Shown: positions 8,549 to 15,653 of the stretch, in pieces
Layout of the letters: each line of letters opens with the position of its first letter
Numbering within the stretch: position 1 is the first letter of the stretch
Source of the DNA: an uncultured Clostridia bacterium
GTDB taxonomy: Bacteria; Bacillota; Clostridia; Christensenellales; Borkfalkiaceae
Reading direction: 5' to 3'
Assembly: GCA_934271265.1 (NCBI GenBank)
Contig: CAKQRE010000019.1
Coordinates: forward strand, 1 to 64,000
DNA: 64,000 nt
Made by a program: the position numbers and the translations under genes
The notes under the pieces: model-generated
Told to the model about the DNA's origin: nothing
Database searches by the model: none
Seen by the model: only the letters and a program-made list of their open reading frames with translations

Positions 8549-9433
8549 TCATTCGTTACCGCACATACCGCATCCGCCGTGATGCGTATCGCCTTCTTTT
8601 GCCCTGAGAAACGCTCTGCCTTCTTCCGTTTTGTACAGGCGCTGCCGTTTCATCGTCTCGTCGAAATCGACGAGATGCCCGTCGAATTCCGGTCCGTCCA
8701 CACAGGCGAATTTTACCTTTCCGCCCACCGTCAGGCGACACGCGCCGCACATTCCCGTTCCGTCCACCATGATGGGGTTCATGCTGACAACGGTCGGAAT
8801 ATTCAGTTCCTTGGTTAAAAGACAGGTGAATTTCATCATAATAACGGGACCTATCGCCACGCAAAGGTCGTAACGGTTCCCTTCCGAAACGAGCTTTTTT
8901 AAAGCGTCCGTCACCATGCCCTTCATGCCTTTCGAACCGTCATCCGTCGCGATGATCAACTTATCGGCGACCTTTTTCATTTCTTCTTCTAAAATGACGA
9001 GAGACGCCGTTTTCGCCCCGACGATCGCGTCCGCTTTGATCCCGTGCTCGGAAAGCCATTTTAACTGCGGGTATACGGGAGCCGTGCCCACGCCGCCCGC
9101 GACGAACACGATCTTCTTTTTCTTCAGTTCTTCGACCGGCGTTTCCGTCAGTTCGGAAGGTTTGCCGAGAGGGCCGACGAAATCGGTGAGAAAATCCCCT
9201 TCGCGGAGTTTCCCCATTTTATATGTAGACGCGCCTATCTCCTGCACGACGATCGTCACCGTACCGCGGGAGCGGTCGTAATCGCAGATCGTAAGGGGGA
9301 TTCGTTCTCCCTCTTCTCCCGTGCGGCAGATCACGAACTGCCCGGGCAGGCAGGATCGCGCCACGCGCGGGCAAAAAATATCCATTAAAAAAATCGTATC
9401 GGTCAGTCTTTCGTATCGTTTGATTTCAAACAT
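8549..9433 (-). CDS. nfnA: NfnA, ferredoxin-NADP+ reductase alpha subunit
   Basis: Ferredoxin reductase type protein with an FAD-binding beta barrel, a pyridine nucleotide fold (KIVFVAGGVGTAPVYPQLKWL) and a C-terminal [2Fe-2S] cysteine motif (MCGACRLTVGGKVKFACVDGPEFDGH; the typical DxxMCGxCR arrangement of dihydroorotate dehydrogenase electron transfer subunit and NfnA). An extra tail (HHGGCGMCGNE) carries two more cysteines. I place the start at the ATG at 9433 (MFEIKRYERL), which has AAGGAGAAAT just upstream, giving 294 residues; an upstream in-frame extension lacks a good RBS. With nfnB it forms the predicted bifurcating transhydrogenase. Confidence 0.85.
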   Translation of the reverse strand: MFEIKRYERLTDTIFLMDIFCPRVARSCLPGQFVICRTGEEGERIPLTICDYDRSRGTVTIVVQEIGASTYKMGKLREGDFLTDFVGPLGKPSELTETPVEELKKKKIVFVAGGVGTAPVYPQLKWLSEHGIKADAIVGAKTASLVILEEEMKKVADKLIIATDDGSKGMKGMVTDALKKLVSEGNRYDLCVAIGPVIMMKFTCLLTKELNIPTVVSMNPIMVDGTGMCGACRLTVGGKVKFACVDGPEFDGHLVDFDETMKRQRLYKTEEGRAFLRAKEGDTHHGGCGMCGNE

Positions 9434-9526
9434 ATTTCTCCTTGGTCTATCTTGGCATTCGCCCTTCGTTTTCGTATATTTTTCTCGGCTTATCGGCTTA
9501 TAGCCCGCTATAGGCATTTTCTGTTT

Positions 9527-10771
9527 TTATCCGAGGCGCGTTTCTTCCGCGGATCTTCCGAACAGCGAATCGCTGTGAGCGGAAAAATCAAGCAGCGAAA
9601 GACACTCGTTCACGTCGTCTCTCGTAAGCCCCTCGATATCCGAAATCTTTTTCGCGGGGTCGAACAGTTTGTCCGTAAAAAGCAGATATTTTCCGTAAAG
9701 CATCATCTGCGAGGCGGTGCTTTCTTCGCCGAAGGCAAAGGAGCTTAAGATCTGCGCCTTTCCCCGTTCGAATTCTTCCGCGGTGATCCCGCCCTGCTTC
9801 ACGTCGGCAAGCACGTCCAGGATCTCGGCATACGCCTTTTCCCCGCTCTCGCTGTTCAAGCCCGCATACACGGCGAAAGAGCCGACGCCGCGATAGCACG
9901 ACGGATAGGAATAGACGGTATAGCACAGCCCGAGTTCTTCCCTCACCTTCCGGAACAGCCGGCTGCTCATGCCGCCGCCGATCACGAAATTAAGAAGGGA
10001 AAGCGCGTCCTGCGAAGGGCTGCCGAACGGCAATCCGCGGAAGGCAAGCGCAATATGCAACTGCTCGATATCCTTATTTTTGCGGGTGACCTTTCCCGTA
10101 TTCTCCTTTTGATAAAACGAAGGCAATTCCGTACGGTTTTCGCGGATAAAGGGAACGAAATACCGCTCCGTCAACTCTTCCGCCTGTTCGAACGTCACGT
10201 TGCCGGCAAAGGAAACGACCACGTTATCCGCATTGTAATAGCGATCGAGATAGGAAAGAATATCTTTTTTCGTGAAAGAACGCACGTTTTCCTGCGGTCC
10301 GAGAATGGTTCTGCCGAGCCCTTCTTTTCCGAAATAAACTTCGGAAAGCCGGTCGAGGCAGACGTCTTCCGGGGTGTCGGCGGACATATTGATCTCCTCC
10401 GTCACCACGCCTTTCTCCCGTTTCAGTTCCTCTTCCGGATACTGCGAATGAAGAAAGAGATCGGATAAAAGCTCGAACGACCTGGAAAGAGCGGGCACCG
10501 TGGATTTTACGTAATAACAGGTCATCTCCTTGGACGTGAACGCATTCACCTGCGAACCGATCCCCTCGAACGCGTCGGAAAGCCCGAACGCGGAAAGGGT
10601 TTCCGTCCCTTTGAAATTCACGTGTTCGATGAAATGGGATATTCCGTTCGTCTCCGCCGTTTCGAGGCGACTGCCCGCACCGACAAGGATCCCCGCGCTG
10701 ACGGACATCATGCTTTCCATCGTGTTCACCACGAGTCTGAGCCCGTTTTCGTATCGTTTTGTTTTCGTCAT
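9527..10771 (-). CDS. mlpA: M16 family zinc peptidase (MlpA/YmxG-like)
   Basis: A 414-residue pitrilysin/insulinase family peptidase. The inverted zinc motif HFIEH is at about residues 46-50 (NGISHFIEHVNFKGTE), and the distal Glu lies in the KREKGVVTEEINMS region (about 118-131). The second half carries the family segment GGGMSSRLFRKVREELGLCYTVYS. It begins 25 bp after the stop of the YlxY-like gene. In Bacillus subtilis the order ylxY-mlpA(ymxG) is the same, which supports the name. Homologues process mitochondrial presequences in eukaryotes; the bacterial substrate is uncertain. nfnA follows after about 93 bp. Confidence 0.88.
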   Translation of the reverse strand: MTKTKRYENGLRLVVNTMESMMSVSAGILVGAGSRLETAETNGISHFIEHVNFKGTETLSAFGLSDAFEGIGSQVNAFTSKEMTCYYVKSTVPALSRSFELLSDLFLHSQYPEEELKREKGVVTEEINMSADTPEDVCLDRLSEVYFGKEGLGRTILGPQENVRSFTKKDILSYLDRYYNADNVVVSFAGNVTFEQAEELTERYFVPFIRENRTELPSFYQKENTGKVTRKNKDIEQLHIALAFRGLPFGSPSQDALSLLNFVIGGGMSSRLFRKVREELGLCYTVYSYPSCYRGVGSFAVYAGLNSESGEKAYAEILDVLADVKQGGITAEEFERGKAQILSSFAFGEESTASQMMLYGKYLLFTDKLFDPAKKISDIEGLTRDDVNECLSLLDFSAHSDSLFGRSAEETRLG

Positions 10772-10796
10772 AAGTCTCCCCGCGCTTTTCCGCCGT

Positions 10797-11525
10797 TTAT
10801 CGGGAATGTGTTTCTCCGAGAGTTTCCGTCACGGTGACGGCGCGCAAACCGATCTTTCGGTAATATTCGAGAATATCCGGCAACGCCTCGAGGGTGTGGG
10901 CTTTGGGGTGCATCAGAACGAAATCGCCCGCCGCAATATTCTGCGTAGCTCTATTATACACCTTTCGCTTGCTTTTGTCACGCCAATCGACGGTATCTTT
11001 CGTCCATAAGATCGTTTTATATCCGAGTTTTTCCGCGACTTTCAGCGTCGTGACCGAATAAGACCCGGAAGGGGGCGCGAACAACCTCGTTTTCACCCCC
11101 GTTGCCTGCTTCACGACCGCTTCGGCAAAAAGGATCTCGTCCGAATTCTCCTTTTCGCCGAGTTTCCTGTGATCCTTATGGAAGAAACCGTGATTTGCGA
11201 TCTCATGCCCCTCTTCCGCCATGCGGACGAGAAGATCGGTATGATCGTCCGCCCAGCAACCGCCCACGAAAAACGTGACCTTCGCCCCGTAACGATTCAG
11301 CGTATCGAGAAAAGCGGGCAGAAGATCGGCACCCTCGTACACGTTGATCATCAGCGCGACCCCGTCTCCGCCGCGATCGCCGGAATAAACGGGGCTGTAA
11401 CTCTCCCCGCCGGAAAGACGAACCGTCTTTTCCGGGATCAGACACACACCCGCAACCGCGAAGAACACCGCGACAAGGATCAAGGCGGTCAGCGCGTTCA
11501 GTCTCCTGTTTTTTATTTTTTTCAA
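10797..11525 (-). CDS. ylxY: YlxY-like polysaccharide deacetylase family protein
   Basis: A 242-residue protein with an N-terminal signal anchor (LNALTALILVAVFFAVAGVC) and an extracellular NodB-type domain. The His pair is present (HEIANHGFFHKDH) and so is APPSGSY. The first motif, normally TFDDG with the catalytic Asp, reads MINVYEG here. B. subtilis YlxY has LINVAWG at the same place, so this is a family trait rather than damage, and the protein may not deacetylate. Pairing with the M16 peptidase gene downstream matches the Bacillus order. It is divergent from degV. Confidence 0.82.
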   Translation of the reverse strand: MKKIKNRRLNALTALILVAVFFAVAGVCLIPEKTVRLSGGESYSPVYSGDRGGDGVALMINVYEGADLLPAFLDTLNRYGAKVTFFVGGCWADDHTDLLVRMAEEGHEIANHGFFHKDHRKLGEKENSDEILFAEAVVKQATGVKTRLFAPPSGSYSVTTLKVAEKLGYKTILWTKDTVDWRDKSKRKVYNRATQNIAAGDFVLMHPKAHTLEALPDILEYYRKIGLRAVTVTETLGETHSR

Positions 11526-11869
11526 TTCGCGTCACCTCTATACAGTATATTTGAAAAAATCGCCTCATAGTATCAAAAATACCGCCGTAGAACCAAAAAA
11601 ACAGCAAAACCACAGTTTATCGACTTATAGGGTAGCTAATTTATACAGAAAAAACGCGATTCTACCGCCGGTAGAATCGAAAACGAAACTCTACCGCGGC
11701 GTTCCTTTACTTTCTACCTTATTTAAGCAGAAGTAGGTAGTAATTCCGGCAGGCTCGTGTTATACTGAGTATATAGCTTAGGACGGAATTGCCGGGCGGA
11801 CAACCGGACGTTCCGTCTGTTTGCCGGGTCAGCCGGTCACACTTTATTGATTTCAAGGAGAAAACACCT
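11526..11869. promoter_or_regulatory. Divergent ylxY/degV intergenic region with TCTACC palindromes
   Basis: No gene seen. A perfect 10-bp inverted repeat with 3-nt spacer (CGATTCTACC-GCC-GGTAGAATCG, 11657-11679) lies in the middle. Related TCTACC or TACCGCCGTAGAA pieces lie at about 11579, 11690 and 11717. There is a candidate degV -10 TATACT near 11762. Close to degV, GACGGAA / TTCCGTC (about 11780-11820) can form a leader hairpin. The motif ATCGACTTATAGG is at 11619-11631. The palindromes look like operator sites, but no regulator is identified. Confidence 0.5.
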
Positions 11870-12754
11870 ATGTCCTATATTTTAAGTTGCTGCTCCACGG
11901 CAGACCTCACAAAAGAACATTTCGAAAAACGCGACATCCGCTATATCTGCTTTCACTACTCCGTAGACGGCGTTGCCTATCCGGACGATCTCGGACAGAC
12001 CATGAGCTACGAAGAGTTTTATAAGCGCATCCGCGAAAACGCCGAAACGAAAACGTGGCAGGTAAACGCCGACGAATACGAACAATACTTCGAAGGCTTT
12101 TTAAAGGAAGGAAAAGATATCGTTCACCTTTCCATGTCCTCCGGTATTTCCGGCTCTTACAACTCCGCCCTGATCGCGAAAAACATTTTACGGGAAAAAT
12201 ATCCCGACAGAAAAATTTACGTGATCGATTCCCTTGCAGCCTCGTCCGGCTACGGGCTTTTCATGGATAAGCTCGCCGATCTGCGCGATATGGGATATTC
12301 CGCCGATCAGCTTGCCGCATGGGCAGAAAGCAATAAACTGAAATTGAATCACTGGTTCTATTCCACCGACCTTACTTATTACGTAAAAGGCGGAAGGGTC
12401 TCGAAAATCGCCGGATGGGTCGGAACGATCCTTAAGCTCTGCCCTCTTTTAAACTGCAGCAAAGAGGGGAAACTCGTACCCCGCCAGAAACTGCGCGGCA
12501 GAGCAAGAGCGTTGGAAGAGACGCGCAAAAAAATGGAAGAATTGGCGGATGACGGTCTCGACTATTCCGGCAAATGTTATATCTGCCATTCCGATTGCAT
12601 CGAAGAAGCCGAAAAGCTGAAGGCGGAAGTCGAACAGACTTTCCCGAAACTGAACGGCGAAGTGGAAATCTACTCGATCGGAACAACGATCGGTTGTCAC
12701 ACCGGGGTGGGGACGATCGCCCTCTTCTTCTGGGGCGAAGAAAGAAAAAACTGA
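11870..12754 (+). CDS. degV: DegV family fatty-acid-binding protein
   Basis: A 294-residue DegV family protein. These bind fatty acids and in Firmicutes (FakB) present them to the fatty acid kinase FakA for incorporation into phospholipid. The family features are visible: the loop SMSSGISGSYNSALIAK (about 91-107), the early Ser/Thr-rich stretch SCCSTADLT, and the C-terminal TIGCHTGVGTIALFFWG. ATG 11870 is chosen because AAGGAG sits 9 nt upstream; an upstream in-frame codon has none. No FakA gene is nearby, and the fatty acid specificity cannot be told. A strong terminator follows at 12853-12898. Confidence 0.9.
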   Translation: MSYILSCCSTADLTKEHFEKRDIRYICFHYSVDGVAYPDDLGQTMSYEEFYKRIRENAETKTWQVNADEYEQYFEGFLKEGKDIVHLSMSSGISGSYNSALIAKNILREKYPDRKIYVIDSLAASSGYGLFMDKLADLRDMGYSADQLAAWAESNKLKLNHWFYSTDLTYYVKGGRVSKIAGWVGTILKLCPLLNCSKEGKLVPRQKLRGRARALEETRKKMEELADDGLDYSGKCYICHSDCIEEAEKLKAEVEQTFPKLNGEVEIYSIGTTIGCHTGVGTIALFFWGEERKN

Positions 12755-12852
12755 TCCTGCCCTTTCCGATCTGCGAAATCGTTTCACAATCGGTCAGACA
12801 CGATAAACCGACCCCTTTTTATTACGCTCATTCCCTCTACAGGCATTGCCTG

Positions 12853-12898
12853 AAAAAGCCGCTCCCGAACGAAGTCGGAAGCGGCTTTTTCTTTTTTT
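12853..12898 (+). terminator. Intrinsic terminator of degV
   Basis: Stem AAAAAGCCGCT / AGCGGCTTTTT followed by CTTTTTTT. Confidence 0.85.
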
Positions 12899-12905
12899 GC
12901 CCGGG

Positions 12906-12934
12906 ATACCGGGCAAGAATAATACGAACCGCGG
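12906..12934 (-). repeat. Dispersed conserved-loop hairpin, copy C
   Basis: Minus-strand reading shares GGTTCGTATTATTCTTG with the other copies (145-176, 21021-21055, 37220-37252), though its arms are the least symmetric. It begins about 48 nt past the atpC stop. Confidence 0.5.
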
Positions 12935-12981
12935 TCTGACGGCAGACGGCAATGCCCGCAAGGCACCCGCGTGATCGGATC

Positions 12982-13386
12982 TCAGTTCATATGATCTTTC
13001 GCCTTAAGCCGATTCAACGCGCGGGCGATCTTTACCTCCGCAGACAACACGTTGAACCGGCTTTCCTTTCTCGCGATCTCGTCCTTCGCCTCTTTCAGAG
13101 CGTTTTTCGCCCACGCCTCGTTCACGTCCTTCGCGTTTTCGCACGATTCCACAAGCATCAGGACCTTTCCTTTTTCGATCTTCACGATCCCGGAAGAAAC
13201 GAATGCCACCGTTTTCTCTCCGTTCGCCGTGATCTCGGCAATGCCGGGAACAACGGCGATCACCGCGTTGCAGTGATTCGCAAGGATCCCGTACTGACCG
13301 TCCGCCGAAGGAACGATCAGCGAGGAACACTCCCCGTCGAAAAAAGCTTTGTCGGCGGCGAGCAATTTCAAAGAAAAGTCCGCCAT
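12982..13386 (-). CDS. atpC: ATP synthase F1 epsilon subunit
   Basis: A 134-residue central-stalk subunit of the F1 sector. It couples rotation to catalysis and can inhibit hydrolysis. The N-terminal beta sandwich (FSLKLLAADKAFFDGECSSL, YGILANHCNAVIAVVPG) is followed by the helical hairpin (NEAWAKNALKEAKDEIARKE, SAEVKIARALNRLKAK). Last gene of the operon; its start overlaps no coding sequence but sits 1 nt after the atpD stop, so translation is probably coupled. Confidence 0.92.
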   Translation of the reverse strand: MADFSLKLLAADKAFFDGECSSLIVPSADGQYGILANHCNAVIAVVPGIAEITANGEKTVAFVSSGIVKIEKGKVLMLVESCENAKDVNEAWAKNALKEAKDEIARKESRFNVLSAEVKIARALNRLKAKDHMN

Positions 13387-13387
13387 A

Positions 13388-14785
13388 TCATTCGCCGCCC
13401 TTCATCGCTTCCGCTTTCTTATACACGTCCGCGATCGTACCGACGTTATAAAACGCGTTTTCGGGCAGGTCGTCCACTTCGCCGTTCACGATCTTTTCAA
13501 AGCCTTCGACCGTATCTTCCAGAGAAACGTAAACCCCTTTCAGCCCGGAGAACCGTTCGGCAACGTGCGTGGGCTGCGCCAGGAATTTCTGAATTTTTCT
13601 CGCGCGGTAAACGCTCGCTTTATCTTCTTCGGAAAGCTCTTCCATACCGAGAATGGCAATGATGTCCTGCAATTCCTTATATTTTTCAAGCGTTTCTTTC
13701 ACGCGCATCGCGACGCTGTAATGCCGTTCGCCCACCACGTCCGCCTCGAGACTTCTCGAAGAAGATTCAAGGGGATCCACGGCGGGGTAGATCCCCTGCT
13801 CCGCGATCTTACGGGAAAGAACGGTCGTCGCGTCGAGATGAGAAAAGGTAGTCGCGGGGGCGGGGTCGGTCAGATCGTCCGCAGGGACGTAAACGGCTTG
13901 TACCGAAGTGATCGATCCGTTCTCGGTAGAAGCGATCCGCTCTTCGAGTTTTCCCATTTCCTCCGCCAGCGTAGGCTGATACCCGACGGCGGAAGGCATT
14001 CTGCCGAGAAGTGCGGAAACCTCGCTGCCCGCCTGCACGTAGCGGAAAATATTGTCGATGAACAAAAGAACGTCTTTCCGTTCGCTGTCCCGGAAATGTT
14101 CCGCCATCGTAAGCCCGGAAAACGCAACGCGCATCCTCACGCCGGGCGCCTCGTTCATCTGCCCGAACACGAGCGCCGTTTTATCGAAAACGCCGCTCTC
14201 TTTCATTTCTCCGTAAAGCTCGTTCCCCTCTCTCGAACGTTCGCCGACGCCCGTGAACACGGAATACCCGCCGCGCTTCATCGCCACGTTGTGGATCAGT
14301 TCCTGGATCAGAACCGTTTTGCCGACGCCCGCGCCGCCGAACAGACCGATCTTGCCCCCCTTTGCGTAAGGAGCGAGAAGGTCTATCACCTTGATCCCCG
14401 TTTCAAGGATCTCCGCCGAAGGAGACTGCGAAACGAAATCGGGCGCTTTGCGGTGAATGCTCGCCCGCGGAACGCTTTCGGGAAGAGGATCGCCGCCGTC
14501 GATGGGTTCTCCGAAAACGTTGAACATCCTTCCCAGAACGGCTTTCCCCACGGGAACGGTGATCCCCTCGTCGATCGCCTCGGCGGTCTGCCCGACGAAA
14601 AGCCCTTCGCTTTCGGAAAGCATGATCGCCCGGACCGTATTTTTCGTCGCGTGAGCCTCAACTTCGGCATAGCGCACGACCCCTTCCGCCTCGATCTTCA
14701 GGGCGGCGTTTATTCTCGGTAACGTTCCGTGATCGAATGTTACCTCGATCACGGAACCGTTGATCTTCGTTATTCTACCCGTCAT
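13388..14785 (-). CDS. atpD: ATP synthase F1 beta subunit
   Basis: The catalytic subunit of the F1 sector, 465 residues, full length. The P-loop GGAGVGKT is in GLFGGAGVGKTVLIQELIHN (about 150), the catalytic Glu region is GVGERSREGNELYGEM, and Walker B is DVLLFIDNIFRY. The DELSEED-like lever reads MEELSEED. The atpG stop lies 11 bp inside its start, the usual translational coupling in atp operons. Confidence 0.97.
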   Translation of the reverse strand: MTGRITKINGSVIEVTFDHGTLPRINAALKIEAEGVVRYAEVEAHATKNTVRAIMLSESEGLFVGQTAEAIDEGITVPVGKAVLGRMFNVFGEPIDGGDPLPESVPRASIHRKAPDFVSQSPSAEILETGIKVIDLLAPYAKGGKIGLFGGAGVGKTVLIQELIHNVAMKRGGYSVFTGVGERSREGNELYGEMKESGVFDKTALVFGQMNEAPGVRMRVAFSGLTMAEHFRDSERKDVLLFIDNIFRYVQAGSEVSALLGRMPSAVGYQPTLAEEMGKLEERIASTENGSITSVQAVYVPADDLTDPAPATTFSHLDATTVLSRKIAEQGIYPAVDPLESSSRSLEADVVGERHYSVAMRVKETLEKYKELQDIIAILGMEELSEEDKASVYRARKIQKFLAQPTHVAERFSGLKGVYVSLEDTVEGFEKIVNGEVDDLPENAFYNVGTIADVYKKAEAMKGGE

Positions 14786-15653
14786 TTCTTTTACTCCGTT
14801 GAAATTTCGCGCCGGAAGAGATCTCCGTGATCTCCGTCGTGATCTCGTCCTGTCTCGCGTGATCGTATTCCCTTTGCAGCCTTGAAAGGATCTCCCCCGC
14901 GTTGTCGCTTGCCGATTTCATGGCGGAAAGCCTTTCGTTCTGCTCGGCGCAATAACTGTCCACAAGCGCGCTATAAACGTAACCGCAGATATAGCTCGGC
15001 ACCAGATTATCCAGCACGACTTCCCGCGAGGGCACGAATTCGTATTCTTCCTTCGCCTTTTCCTCCGCAAATTCCGCAGAATGGAAAGGCAGAACTCTCG
15101 TGGATTTGATCTTCGTTCCGCCGTCCGCCATATCCGTATATAAAAGGAACAGTTTCAAAAAATCTCCCGCAATGTACCCGTCGAGAAGACGGCTCGCGAT
15201 CCTGCGCGCCACGGCGAGCGTCGGACGGAGCGCCTCGAAGGTAAAGTCCTTCACCACGTTGTAACCTTTCGCCGAGAGATATTCCCTGCCGAGATCTCCC
15301 ACGACGAAAAGTTTTGATTTTTCATGTTTTTTCAACTCCGCTTCCGCTTTTTTTATCACGTTGTGGTTATATGCGCCCGCCATACCCTTGTCCGCGGTGA
15401 TCACAAGATACCCGTAGGTCGCGTTTTTGAGATGGTCGTTTTCCGGATAGAAATATTTGCTTTCGAAATGTTCCACCGTTTTGAACACCGACTTGATCTC
15501 CTTACGGATCCCGTAAAAATAGGGGGCGGTCTTTTCGAGCTCTTCCTTTGCTTTTTTCACCTTAGCGGAAGATATGAGGTAAAGGGCGTTCGTGATCTTT
15601 CTCGTTTCCGCAACGCCCCTGATCCTGTTTTTTACTTCCGTGATCTCAGACAT
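14775..15653 (-). CDS. atpG: ATP synthase F1 gamma subunit
   Basis: The rotor shaft subunit, 292 residues from the ATG at 15653 (MSEITEVKNRIRGV). An upstream in-frame codon would only add residues inside atpA. The conserved N-terminal coiled coil (RKITNALYLISSAKVKKAKEEL), the Rossmann-like core (YLVITADKGMAGAYNHNV) and the C-terminal helix (MKSASDNAGEILSRLQREYDHARQDEITTEITEI) are all present. It overlaps atpA by 8 bp and atpD by 11 bp. Confidence 0.94.
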   Translation of the reverse strand: MSEITEVKNRIRGVAETRKITNALYLISSAKVKKAKEELEKTAPYFYGIRKEIKSVFKTVEHFESKYFYPENDHLKNATYGYLVITADKGMAGAYNHNVIKKAEAELKKHEKSKLFVVGDLGREYLSAKGYNVVKDFTFEALRPTLAVARRIASRLLDGYIAGDFLKLFLLYTDMADGGTKIKSTRVLPFHSAEFAEEKAKEEYEFVPSREVVLDNLVPSYICGYVYSALVDSYCAEQNERLSAMKSASDNAGEILSRLQREYDHARQDEITTEITEISSGAKFQRSKRNDG

